From Bacteroidota bacterium (GTDB lineage: Bacteria > Bacteroidota > Bacteroidia > J057 > JADKCL01): a stretch of DNA of 64,000 nucleotides. The notes below the pieces were generated by a model. That model had not been told where the DNA came from. It ran no database searches and saw only the letters and a program-made list of their open reading frames with translations. Shown piece by piece: positions 19,869-28,312 of this stretch; position 1 is the first letter of the stretch, and each line of letters opens with the position of its first letter. The position numbers were made by a program, and so were the translations under genes. The stretch covers positions 136,397 to 200,396 of the forward strand of contig JADKCL010000014.1 in the NCBI GenBank assembly GCA_016718825.1, in the 5' to 3' direction.

Positions 19869-20450
19869 ATGAAAGCCGTCTCCTTAGTATTGGATCGTCT
19901 CATTGCAAATCCTTCGATTGAGCAGGTAAGGGGCAAGCTCACGCTCGTGACCGAAGACCGGAGCAAAATCATTTTGGAGCTCAAATCCAAGCAAATCAAA
20001 ACGGTCTTTGGGCCATTTGGTGACACCGATTTGAACGCCTTGGTCAAAAGGGAAGTCATCGTGTTTGTGCGCCCGGGTGAGGAAGCCTATGTCTTTGACG
20101 TGAAATACATGCCACGCGAAAAGAATGCTGCACCAAAGTCACCCTCCACACGTGCTTCAGGCACGCGCGAGCCCAAGCAAGACCTGACCAAAAAAGGTCC
20201 GCTGGTAAAATGGAAAAAATTCGCTGAGGCCCGCATGATCGGTGAACCAGTGAAACTGACCAGCATGGTGAAGGGCTTCGACATCGAAATGCCTTTCCTC
20301 GAAGCGATGCTCAAACATATCGAAGTTGTCTCTGGTCAAAATACCAAAGTGATTTCCTACCTCGACTTCCGCAAAGTCTTTCACTTCATGAGCAGTCCGG
20401 CTTACAGGGTCTTTGAGGGAGAATATGACAGCGGAAAGCATAGGAGTTGA
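19869..20450 (+). CDS. Conserved hypothetical protein
   Basis: The 193-residue product has no signal peptide or membrane segment. Residues 1-80 look like a small alpha/beta domain (VLDRLIANPSIEQVRGKL; IILELKSKQIKTVFGPFG). A basic, low-complexity linker (SPSTRASGTREPKQ) follows, and then a second domain that ends HFMSSPAYRVFEGEYDSG. The reason to believe in it is the nearly identical C-terminus found as a remnant at 44611-44727, which shows the family has been duplicated in this genome. I chose ATG 19869 over a start two codons earlier. It stands alone between cargo genes; function not recognised. Confidence 0.65.
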   Translation: MKAVSLVLDRLIANPSIEQVRGKLTLVTEDRSKIILELKSKQIKTVFGPFGDTDLNALVKREVIVFVRPGEEAYVFDVKYMPREKNAAPKSPSTRASGTREPKQDLTKKGPLVKWKKFAEARMIGEPVKLTSMVKGFDIEMPFLEAMLKHIEVVSGQNTKVISYLDFRKVFHFMSSPAYRVFEGEYDSGKHRS

Positions 20451-20601
20451 GTTTGAATCCAACCAAAATTTCTATTAAATTTGCGGAGAATTGGGATCGT
20501 AACGGTCTCACTTTTCGCGGTTGAGGGTTGTTGGGAAGCTAAATGACGGCTACAAACCTTTCCTTGTTCATTTTTCAGTTCGGTAGTACAGAGGATTTGC
20601 C

Positions 20602-21975
20602 ATGAAAGCAGTGAAGCAGTTTTTTTGCCTTGTAGTCCTGGTTTTGGGATTTGGATTCACCGGTGGCGTGATTGCCAACAATCTTCAGGTCTCCAATGTT
20701 GCGCTCAGCGGAACCTTGTTGTCTTTTAACGTGAGCTGGGACAACAGTTGGCGCACCATGAGCACTGCGCCGTACAATTATGACGCTGTTTGGCTGTTTG
20801 TCAAATACCGTGACTGCGGCAGCTTGCAATGGAACCACGCCCATGTCGACAGTGCAGGAGCCGCTTCGCCGCTGTTTGCAGATACCACAGCCGAGCAGAC
20901 CGGTGTCATGATCTACCGTGCAGGAGACGGCGTAGGCAACATCAGCAATGTGAATGTGACCCTTCGCTTGATCGGAATTCCGCCTGGCAACTACGATTTT
21001 AATGTTTTCGGCATCGAAATGGTCTATGTACCACAAGACAGTTTCTATCTTGGCGACGGCAGCAGCACCTACACTTGGCGCGAGGGCACCAATGTCGCAC
21101 AGCCTTATTACATCAATTCTGAGAGTGCGATCACAGTTGCTAACAGCGGCACGAACCTTTACGCTGCCGCACAGATTGTGGCCGGCACCATTCCTGCGCC
21201 CTACCCCAAGGGATACCGCGCATTTTATTGCATGAAATACGAGATTTCACAGGAGCAATACGTCGACTACCTCAACACGCTGACCTCCACCCAAGATGCT
21301 GCCCGGTATCAAGTAAGCGTTGCAAACCGTTATACAGTCGGTGGCACCTGGCCAATTCATACCGCAACCGCAGGCAACCGCGCGATGAATTGGATGAGCT
21401 GGGACGATTTACTCACCTACCTCGATTGGGCGGCCTTGCGTCCCATGACGGAGCTCGAATTTGAAAAAGCCTGCCGTGGGAAATCCATCTACGTTCCTGA
21501 CGAATATGTCTGGGGCACGACATTTATTGTAGATGCCAATACACCGACCAATGACGGCACACCCACTGAATCGGTGAGCAACCCCATCCCGCCCGGCAAT
21601 GGTATTGCCAATTACGGCAACAATACCCTTCTTGGACCGCTGCGCACAGGATTTGCAGGCTCAGGGACCACCAATCGCCTCCAACTTGGTGCTACCTATT
21701 ATGGTATTTGCGAAATGAGCGGAAACATTTGGGAATACGTCATCACCGCGGGCAACGTAACAGGGCGTGCCTTTCTACCGACCAACGGTGACGGCAGCAT
21801 CACACCGGTCGGCCTCTGGAACGTACCGGGCTGGGTCACAGCCGCAAGTGCGGGCATTCGCGGAGGCGGATGGTCGGCAGCTGTGGCTGACTTGCGCATC
21901 TCTGACCGCTCATTGGCGATTTACACGACCACCATTCGTGCCAACAACCAAGGTGGCAGAGGCTGCCGCTTCTAA
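20602..21975 (+). CDS. Exported formylglycine-generating-enzyme-like (SUMF1) protein
   Basis: The 457-residue protein has a signal peptide (MKAVKQFFCLVVLVLGFGFT). A beta-rich N-terminal part of about 110 residues follows, then a SUMF1/FGE fold. The fold starts at GIEMVYVPQDSFYLGDG and continues through GYRAFYCMKYEISQEQYVDY, WMSWDDLLTYLDWAALRPMT, ELEFEKACRG and CEMSGNIWEYV to the terminal GIRGGGWSAAVADLRISDRS. These are the conserved blocks of the family. Many exported Bacteroidota SUMF1 proteins are probably not sulfatase activators, and no sulfatase is nearby. Its partner is more likely the repeat protein five bases downstream, with which it forms a two-gene operon. I cannot see the paired Cys of copper-type FGE, so I call the fold and not the reaction. 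Confidence 0.8.
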   Translation: MKAVKQFFCLVVLVLGFGFTGGVIANNLQVSNVALSGTLLSFNVSWDNSWRTMSTAPYNYDAVWLFVKYRDCGSLQWNHAHVDSAGAASPLFADTTAEQTGVMIYRAGDGVGNISNVNVTLRLIGIPPGNYDFNVFGIEMVYVPQDSFYLGDGSSTYTWREGTNVAQPYYINSESAITVANSGTNLYAAAQIVAGTIPAPYPKGYRAFYCMKYEISQEQYVDYLNTLTSTQDAARYQVSVANRYTVGGTWPIHTATAGNRAMNWMSWDDLLTYLDWAALRPMTELEFEKACRGKSIYVPDEYVWGTTFIVDANTPTNDGTPTESVSNPIPPGNGIANYGNNTLLGPLRTGFAGSGTTNRLQLGATYYGICEMSGNIWEYVITAGNVTGRAFLPTNGDGSITPVGLWNVPGWVTAASAGIRGGGWSAAVADLRISDRSLAIYTTTIRANNQGGRGCRF

Positions 21976-21980
21976 AATAA

Positions 21981-22928
21981 ATGCAACATCTATTGCGATA
22001 TCTCCTCTTGACCATGGCGTTGCTCGCCGTGCATGGTGGGGCGTGGTCGCAATTCACCGGTGGCGCAGGCGACGGACATGTCAGCGTGATACTTGCTTCC
22101 GGCATTAACTGCGCATCTTTTTTTGGCAATCAGGCGGATGGACATGCATTTGCGGCTTTGCCCAATCCCGATCCTTGCAACAACTTTGATGGCGGCCTCG
22201 CAGATGGATCTGCGCGCGCATTGTTGGTTTCACCCGATTCCTGTGGCATGTTTGAAGGCGGACAACGCGACGGATATGGCAGCAGCATCTTCTTGAGTCC
22301 GGTCCCATGCACTGCATTTTTTGCAAGTCAGCGCGATGGACACGCCCTCGCCACCCTGCCCTGTGCTCCCTTGGCGGTGGTCACCTCCGAATTGCTCGGA
22401 GAAGTGGAAGGCAACGATGCCTATCTCTGGTGGTTTACCCATTCTGAAACGCATAACCTCGGCTTCATTGTGGAACGTAGCCGGGAGCAATTGCAATGGA
22501 CCGAAATTGGCTTCCTTCCCGGACAGGCAAGCAGCAGCACCACCCGCAAATACGAACTTTGGGATCGTGACATGCACGAAGGTGTGAACTTCTACCGCTG
22601 GCGCCAAGTAGATTTGAACGGAGGATTTGCAGTTTCCAACACCGTTGCCTTGGTCAAACCGACGAAGACCGGTACAAGCCTTGTCCTCTATCCGAATCCA
22701 CTTGGTCAAGGCAACAATTTGCAGCTTCATTATGAAAGTGCAGCGGCTTTGCCGTTGGACATTGCGATTGTAGATGCTTTGGGACATATCGTTCAAGCGT
22801 TTCAAATTCCCGCAACGTCTTCAACTGTCCACCATGAAATCAGCACGGATGGGATGACTGCCGGCGTATATTTCCTGACCTTGCACAATGGCCGCGAACG
22901 GTTGCACAGGCGGTTTGTGGTACAGTAA
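21981..22928 (+). CDS. T9SS cargo protein with five short DG-repeats
   Basis: The 315-residue protein has a signal peptide (LLRYLLLTMALLAVHGG, cleavage near AWSQ) and then five tandem repeats of about 26 residues between residues 24 and 150. The repeat core is F-x-G/N/S-x-x-x-DG-H/S/Y-A-x-x-x-L. It is seen as GDGHVSVIL, ADGHAFAAL, ADGSARALL, RDGYGSSIF and RDGHALATL, with a Cys between repeats (INCASFF, DPCNNF, DSCGMF, VPCTAFF). A WIxR-like beta domain (LGFIVERSREQLQWTEIGFL) follows, and then a type A sorting domain (LVLYPNPLGQGNNLQL ... AGVYFLTL ... RRFVVQ). It is co-transcribed with the SUMF1-like gene. I do not recognise the repeat from a named family. Confidence 0.82.
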   Translation: MQHLLRYLLLTMALLAVHGGAWSQFTGGAGDGHVSVILASGINCASFFGNQADGHAFAALPNPDPCNNFDGGLADGSARALLVSPDSCGMFEGGQRDGYGSSIFLSPVPCTAFFASQRDGHALATLPCAPLAVVTSELLGEVEGNDAYLWWFTHSETHNLGFIVERSREQLQWTEIGFLPGQASSSTTRKYELWDRDMHEGVNFYRWRQVDLNGGFAVSNTVALVKPTKTGTSLVLYPNPLGQGNNLQLHYESAAALPLDIAIVDALGHIVQAFQIPATSSTVHHEISTDGMTAGVYFLTLHNGRERLHRRFVVQ

Positions 22929-23225
22929 TCGGTGCTCAAAAGAATATCCTTCATCGATTTTTGACGCGAACTCTACGCAGGCAAATCTCGTTTGGAGCGC
23001 ATTGCTCCTGTTTGATTACCGCAGGATGCTTTGTGTTGAGCCACGAATTTTGCCCTTCGACAGCATCTACCGAATGGCAAAATTCACACGATAAAGACTG
23101 GCCAAAGGGAAATCAGATAGCAAGGGTACTCCCGCTCATCGAGGACTGAAGCCGTTCAGCGGCGACTTTGAACAGCCGCGCTGCTTTTGAGAAAGAAGGA
23201 TGTCAATCCTGTTTAACTTCGGCGG

Positions 23226-24194
23226 ATGATCAAAAAATGGCTTATTCTTTGTTTCGCGCTTGTATCGGGATCGATTTCCATCATCGCCCAAAACTTGGTT
23301 CCCAATCCCAGTTTTGAGCAGTACACATCCTGCCCCAACAGTCAAAATCAGCTGTACAAGGCAGTGCCTTGGATGAATCCATCCACAGGACTTCCCGGTA
23401 CACAAACCGGAACACCCGACTACTTCAACGAATGTTCCTACATGTATGTCCCGGTTCCGCGCAACCTCTGTGGTTTTCAATGGGCACGCACGGGAAGCGG
23501 ATACGCCGGAATCCACTTATGGGCCTCCAATCCCGACAGCGTCCGCGAATACATCGAGGTACCCTTGACCGCGCCGCTGACCGCAGGAGAATGCTACCAC
23601 TTCGAAATGTATTTCAACCACGCCAACTATTACCAATACACCTGTGCCAATCTTGGGGTGTACTTCTCCGATACCGCTGTGACCGGGGTCAACAACTTCT
23701 TCCCCCTACCCTTCCAACCGCAGATCGTGAACCCATCAACCAACGTGGCAGATACCCTCAACTGGACCTTGATGAGCGGCGATTACATGGCTGAGGGAGG
23801 CGAAAGCTATATTATCATCGGCAATTTCGATGACGAGGCGCACACCGATACCCTTCATACCAATCCATCTGTGCCGGTCGGGGCCGCCTATATCTATATC
23901 GACGATGTTTCCCTTGTTCCCACCACGCCCTGTAATGTCACAGCGGTTCCTGCAACGGTCGAGACACAAGTGTTGTTATTCCCAAATCCAGCGCGCTCCG
24001 AGGTTCATATTGTTACTCCATCTGCCGGCAATGCACAATTCATGCTCCTTGACATTGCTGGGCGAAGCGTATTGCAAACAACATTTCAAGGCGAAGTTTC
24101 GCTGAATCTTTCAGAATTGCCCATCGGTATCTATTTCTATCGCGTGCTTTGTACAGATGGCTCGATCAAAAGTGGACGGCTGATCAAGGAATAA
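23226..24194 (+). CDS. T9SS cargo protein with N-terminal beta-sandwich domain
   Basis: The 322-residue protein starts with a signal peptide (MIKKWLILCFALVSGSIS, cleavage near IIAQ). The mature part begins NLVPNPSFEQYTSCPNSQNQ, a standard opening of Bacteroidota surface proteins with a carbohydrate-binding-like jelly-roll domain. The domain ends at AYIYIDDVSLVP, the usual last strand. A type A sorting domain closes the protein (VLLFPNPARSEVHIVT ... IGIYFYRV ... GRLIKE). Export through T9SS is nearly certain; a polysaccharide-binding role is an inference from the fold. The gene stands alone and converges on the gene at 24287. Confidence 0.83.
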   Translation: MIKKWLILCFALVSGSISIIAQNLVPNPSFEQYTSCPNSQNQLYKAVPWMNPSTGLPGTQTGTPDYFNECSYMYVPVPRNLCGFQWARTGSGYAGIHLWASNPDSVREYIEVPLTAPLTAGECYHFEMYFNHANYYQYTCANLGVYFSDTAVTGVNNFFPLPFQPQIVNPSTNVADTLNWTLMSGDYMAEGGESYIIIGNFDDEAHTDTLHTNPSVPVGAAYIYIDDVSLVPTTPCNVTAVPATVETQVLLFPNPARSEVHIVTPSAGNAQFMLLDIAGRSVLQTTFQGEVSLNLSELPIGIYFYRVLCTDGSIKSGRLIKE

Positions 24195-24286
24195 TTTAGA
24201 AATACGCGATCGGTACCGGCAATCTTCCGGATGCGCATTTCGCAAAATGCTCAACGCAACGTCGAGAGCCACCCAGATACTACAGC

Positions 24287-25054
24287 CTACACCATCATCA
24301 ATAATTTCATGGCGCGGTTGCTAAAGCTGGTGTAAACGTTGGAGCCTTCTTGAAATCCGGGCTCGATTGCGAGGAGGATAGCTATCGGTTTGCCTCGTCG
24401 CATAAACGCTGGGATTTCCAGGATGTGATCGTGGTCGAGGCGTTTTTTCGCATCGAGCCATTCACTGGTCCAGGTAGCTTCTGTGCTGAGGTCGGTGTTG
24501 TGGTCAAAGCTGCGCGCATTGGTTGCATCACCGATCGGCACTAAAACAAGATGCATGCGAAAATGGGAATTATTGCTTGCATGGTTAAAAATCGGACCGT
24601 ATTGATTGGAAAATTGGAAATGAATGCGTTCGCCTGTGTTAGATACTGTTGGGCAGCATTCTAAATTGACGATGTTTTCAAACTTGTGGAACTGGTCAAA
24701 TGAAAATGTTTGCAGGCTTGGTACCAATGCATGCCAATTGAAAACACCATCGGCATAATAATCAGGATGATGGTGAAGTTGTGCTGCAATTTGTTGCGTC
24801 AGTCGGTTGTGCAGGGAGCCGTCAGAAAACGCTTTATCAAAAGGTGAAATCGCAAGCCTGAACTGTTTTGATGCGGTTGAAGCTCTCCCGAAAATACTAC
24901 CTGAAGCTCTGGCTCCGGCGAAAGCCATGTCCTTCATAAACTTGTCACGGGTGAGGCTGGACTTTCGCCTTACACAAGGGTTTCCCTTGTATGTGTAATA
25001 GGTCAGGTCGTTGATTGTGCCTTGGATGAGCAATGGATTTTTGGATTTTGCCAT
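24287..25054 (-). CDS. Bacteroidota-specific conserved protein, member 1 of a local paralogous trio
   Basis: This 255-residue cytoplasmic-looking protein begins MAKSKNPLLIQGTINDLTYY and continues with CVRRKSSLTRDKFMKD, FAGARASGSIFGRAST, and FSDGSLHNRLTQQI. The same order of short motifs is found in the proteins at 26451 and 27383: a G-x-I-x-D opening, a lone Arg before a Lys/Arg-rich stretch, a central F-G segment, then FxD-x-x-L-x-x-RL. I have the impression that such proteins are widespread in Bacteroidota and always uncharacterised. The C-terminal half is beta-rich (FRMHLVLVPIGDATN). No signal peptide, metal site or nuclease motif is visible. Function unknown. Confidence 0.7.
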   Translation of the reverse strand: MAKSKNPLLIQGTINDLTYYTYKGNPCVRRKSSLTRDKFMKDMAFAGARASGSIFGRASTASKQFRLAISPFDKAFSDGSLHNRLTQQIAAQLHHHPDYYADGVFNWHALVPSLQTFSFDQFHKFENIVNLECCPTVSNTGERIHFQFSNQYGPIFNHASNNSHFRMHLVLVPIGDATNARSFDHNTDLSTEATWTSEWLDAKKRLDHDHILEIPAFMRRGKPIAILLAIEPGFQEGSNVYTSFSNRAMKLLMMV

Positions 25055-25486
25055 GTTGAAATTCGGATTAAGTTATAGGATATTGCGGTTGGAAAATTTC
25101 AATTATGTCAATAGCGTTTTGATTGGATGTAGGTGCCTGGGAGTTAAATTTCTATGAAGTTTGGCATTTAAGATTTAGCTAAAGATAGTTGGGTGGTTTA
25201 GAATTGTCAATAGTGAATCTATTGTTGTATGAAGAAAAATGCCCAAAATGTTGAAAAATTTTTAAAAAATATGATACGTCCAAGGTGGTTTTTGGGGTAG
25301 CTCTGTTGATGCTGCGCGACTAATGGTTTGGTTAAAAATGTGGTCTAATGTTAAATTTTTGCATGAATTCACAATAAATTCAATACTTCTGGGGGGAGCT
25401 ATGTTAGGCCTTTAGATTACGTACCCAAACTATTTCTGTATTGCCTGACGGTAGGGTTAGGAATGCCCAATGGCAAACGGGGCAAT
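25055..25486. other. AT-rich intergenic stretch
   Basis: About 430 bases with long A/T runs (for example 25205-25275 and 25340-25385) and no coding frame. It holds the upstream region of the gene at 25054. Nothing else was recognised. Confidence 0.5.
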
Positions 25487-25596
25487 CCCGAAGTACACCC
25501 GTAGTACACCCGAAGTATACCCGAAGTATACCCGAAGTATATACGGAGTAATTACGGAGTAAACACGGAGTATATGCGGAGTATGTACGGAGTAAT
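25487..25596. repeat. Array of ten 11-bp tandem repeats
   Basis: Ten consecutive 11-mers of the form NNCGRAGTANN fill exactly 110 bases. The first five are close to cccgaagtata and the last five close to tacggagtaat. The period is not a multiple of three, so this is not coding. It equals about one helical turn, so every unit shows the same face of the DNA. Confidence 0.85.
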
Positions 25597-25828
25597 TGGT
25601 TGTTTTGCGGTTCGTTAAAGGGTGAATTGGGTTGAACCCTAGGCACAGCGGCTGGACATTGCAAGAATGGCCAATTTGGTTGGGATAAGCAAGTGAGGAT
25701 TGAATTTAATGCTTATCGGAATGATTGCCAGTGTGTACAATACCATGTTTTCAATTTGTTCCTGGCCCGGAGGGCCTGAATTGTGATAGCCCCGTACGGC
25801 GCGGCGCACGAGGTAGGGTACATCCCTG

Positions 25829-25875
25829 ATTTTCCGCCGCCTGCCCCGCCCGCGGCGGGGCAGGCGGCGGAAAAT
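25829..25875. repeat. Perfect 22-bp inverted repeat with 3-base loop
   Basis: The arms 25829-25850 and 25854-25875 are exact reverse complements and very GC-rich in the middle, ending in AAAAT/ATTTT. It could act as a terminator-like hairpin or as a REP-type palindrome. It lies inside a longer GC-rich block (25755-25935) of low complexity that does not look coding. Confidence 0.85.
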
Positions 25876-25921
25876 AGGTGTTCGGCAATCAACCATGGGC
25901 TTCGCCCACGGCTATTGTTGT

Positions 25922-26166
25922 TTAGGCCCTTCGGGCCATCCAAAGCACAAATCAGATAGCTACTGGCAACGTTTCGGACAAGCATATTAAATTTCTATAA
26001 GTTCCTGCATTATGCTTGTCTTCTTGGCCCATAGCTGCGTTGCTCTGAACCAAGAATCCTGCACATAATCTTGGAACTTATAGAAAAATCATTCCTTAGG
26101 CCCTTCGGGCCATCGAAAGAGCAGAACAGATTGATATCGGCAAAGGTCCGCACAAGCATATTATCT
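25922..26166. repeat. Direct duplication of a 69-bp unit flanking a large imperfect stem-loop
   Basis: The unit at 25922-25990 recurs at 26096-26164. Both copies start ttaggcccttcgggccatc and end caagcatatta, with scattered differences between. Between them, 25989-26090 forms an imperfect inverted repeat (ttctataagttcc on the left, ggaacttatagaa on the right). Inside it is the 32-base element that is found again at 28313. Confidence 0.8.
26013..26044. repeat. Interspersed 32-bp element, copy 1
   Basis: The sequence tgcttgtcttcttggcccat plus twelve more bases matches 28313-28344 at 30 of 32 positions. Both copies sit at the left side of a hairpin. Confidence 0.75.
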
Positions 26167-26225
26167 TATCACAGATAGAACAAATACCACAAAATGAAAG
26201 GGTTAAATGGTGCATTTAAGCCGCG

Positions 26226-26258
26226 TATAGCCCGTATTTACTCCGTGTTTACTCCGCA
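26226..26258. repeat. Three 11-bp units in inverse orientation to the main array
   Basis: Three consecutive 11-mers (tatagcccgta, tttactccgtg, tttactccgca) are the reverse complement of the units in the 25487-25596 array. A 21-bp periodicity built around TTCGT follows at about 26289, 26310 and 26331. Confidence 0.7.
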
Positions 26259-26450
26259 TCGAAATCGGGAAAATGGTCAATGTGCCCGTTCGTACAGTCA
26301 AACTACCCGTTCGTCCTGCCAGGGCGCCACTTCGTCCTTTGCCGATTTTTTTGTTGTTGACTTTGTCGAATGTTGAACCATGCGTTCCGAGGACGTGCGT
26401 TCTTTTCAAATGGTTTTTTCACGTTTTATCAAATCAAATTTGTAATTGCT

Positions 26451-27248
26451 ATGGCAAAGTACAAAAGCCTTTTTAAGGTATCCGGTGACATTGGCGATGT
26501 GAACATGTTTCAGCGCGATGGCCAAAAATTTGTGCGGGAAACAACGAGCCTGGACAAAAAACGGATTATGACCGACCCTAAGTTCAGACGCATGCGTGAG
26601 AACATGATGGAGTTTGGTGGAGCCGGAAAGGTGTCCAAAGCTCTGCGTTTTGGTCTTGCTGAGGTAGCTAAGCGGTTTGGCGACTCGCAACTTTCCTCTC
26701 GTTTGACGGGCAAGTTCAGGAAGATGGTACGTATGGCAAACGGCATCCGTGGTCAGCGGCCTGTCGAACCACTGAACAATGCCGCTCTACTTCAGGGATT
26801 CCCGCTTCACCGTGGCATCAGTTTGGAATCCGTGCTGACCTTCAGGCTGGATCCTCAGGTGAATGTTGCTCGCAATGGGGTGAGCTTGACGCTGACCAAC
26901 TTTAATCCAGATGCACATTTGACGGTGCCTGCAGGTGCTAGTCATTACGTGGTTTTGCTGGTGGTGGTGGGCTTAACTGACCATATCTATGATGGGTCGA
27001 TCGATGGTTACTGGCCTGTGAATGAGTTGGTGAGTGGAAAAAGCATGGTGGCACGCTCTGTGGAGTACTCGGTGAATGCCTTGGCACCGACGACCATTGT
27101 GTTGAATGCTGACTTGCCTGGATTGCCGACCATGACGGCAAACGATGCATTGGTGACGCTTGTTGGTGTAGAGTTTTACACTGAAGTGAGCAGCGTCATG
27201 TACGTTCTTGAAAGCGGGAATGCCATGAATGTTGTGGGCATCTATTGA
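26451..27248 (+). CDS. Bacteroidota-specific conserved protein, member 2 of the trio
   Basis: From ATG 26451 the protein has 265 residues. The head is MAKYKSLFKVSGDIGDVNMF, then KFVRETTSLDKKRIMTDPKF, RRMRENMMEFGGAGKVSKAL and FGDSQLSSRLTGKF. This is the most typical form of the family, with the EFGGA block intact. The second half is beta-rich and rather hydrophobic (HYVVLLVVVGLTDHIYDG; TANDALVTLVGVEFYTEV) but contains no transmembrane helix. An open frame extends 27 codons upstream, but ATG 26451 aligns with the start of member 1. It is followed in the same direction by member 3. Function unknown. Confidence 0.72.
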   Translation: MAKYKSLFKVSGDIGDVNMFQRDGQKFVRETTSLDKKRIMTDPKFRRMRENMMEFGGAGKVSKALRFGLAEVAKRFGDSQLSSRLTGKFRKMVRMANGIRGQRPVEPLNNAALLQGFPLHRGISLESVLTFRLDPQVNVARNGVSLTLTNFNPDAHLTVPAGASHYVVLLVVVGLTDHIYDGSIDGYWPVNELVSGKSMVARSVEYSVNALAPTTIVLNADLPGLPTMTANDALVTLVGVEFYTEVSSVMYVLESGNAMNVVGIY

Positions 27249-27382
27249 GGTGTTGGCATTTGCTGAATTTGGTGTTTGAGAAGTGTGTATGCAACCCAGA
27301 GAATTGGCGGTATGCAGGGCTAGGATGTTTGTTGCTCTGGGTTGTTACACACTTTTTGTTGACAGTTAAACCATTATCCATT

Positions 27383-28216
27383 ATGAAACCAAGAAAAAAA
27401 ATTGATCGCTATTTTCGGGATTGCTCAGGGGTGGGAAATTATCGACATGCTGATCACAGCAAGTTGCGTGAGGCTCCATTTGGAAATGAAGATCGGAGGG
27501 AAATTGATCCACGGTTTGGGCACATGTCGGCAAAAATGTCAGAATTTGAACGCGTGCGGAAGAATGTGGCCTCATTCAACAAGGGTTTGGGAGCAATGGG
27601 TGATCAATTTGCCGATAAACAGCTCAATCAGCGTTTGATGCAGTTGTTTCTCAAGATGGGGAGGGAGGCCGATGGTTTGGTGCCTGCTTGTCGCGCTGTA
27701 TCCGTGAAAGACCATGTGCCGCTGCTCGGATTTGACTTCAATGCAGCTTGGCCATTGGATCGTGATTTAGTGTCGGCATCGAGCATTGTCGTAAATAGAG
27801 CGCAAAATGTTGTGGTATTGAAGGTTAGTTGTCATGCGCCTTGGGTACCCACTTGTGGACCTAAAAGCTATCGCAGTTATGCTTTGGTGCTTGGGTTGGT
27901 ACGATTGGTAGCAACAGATAATGGCAGAGCGAGCCTAGTGCCGGCTGCACTGTATCAGGCAGAGGATGGGTATGGGGGCTATGTGCAATCACAAGAGTTT
28001 AGTCTGGACTTGGAAGGCAACCGGGACCTGTTGCTTGGCTCATATGGAAGCAAAGATTTGGTGTTGAACCTGTCGTTGCCGGTATCTTGGCCAAAAACCA
28101 CTGGGGATGCATTGATCGTTTTGCTTGGAATTCGATTTTTCTCAGGCGTGGAAGCGGCAGGACATCAAACCTGCCATGATCACTGCAATAAAATGGCTGT
28201 GGTGGGCGTTTTTTGA
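27383..28216 (+). CDS. Bacteroidota-specific conserved protein, member 3 of the trio
   Basis: From ATG 27383 the product has 277 residues. It retains the family frame in diverged form: KLREAPFGNEDRREIDPRFG, SAKMSEFERVRKNVASFN and FADKQLNQRLMQLFLKMG, against MRENMMEFGGAGKVSKAL and FGDSQLSSRLTGKFRKM in member 2. The C-terminal half again alternates strands (ALVLGLVRLVATDNGRA; DALIVLLGIRFFSGVEAA) and ends with VGVF, compared with VGIY in member 2. The 134-base gap to member 2 may contain a promoter. No known function. Confidence 0.68.
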   Translation: MKPRKKIDRYFRDCSGVGNYRHADHSKLREAPFGNEDRREIDPRFGHMSAKMSEFERVRKNVASFNKGLGAMGDQFADKQLNQRLMQLFLKMGREADGLVPACRAVSVKDHVPLLGFDFNAAWPLDRDLVSASSIVVNRAQNVVVLKVSCHAPWVPTCGPKSYRSYALVLGLVRLVATDNGRASLVPAALYQAEDGYGGYVQSQEFSLDLEGNRDLLLGSYGSKDLVLNLSLPVSWPKTTGDALIVLLGIRFFSGVEAAGHQTCHDHCNKMAVVGVF

Positions 28217-28312
28217 GATTGTAGTCTCCGGTACCGATCAACGACTGGACTGGTTTTGCCAAAATTGAGGGAGGATGCCCCAGAAATAAGTTTTCAATAA
28301 CAACCAAACATC

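Noticed and set aside
25487..25596. Possible coding repeat
   Set aside because: The period of 11 is not a multiple of three, and every frame has poor residues.
25690..25985. Small overlapping open frames in the GC-rich block
   Set aside because: They are made from the palindrome and repeats, with no domain and no plausible starts.
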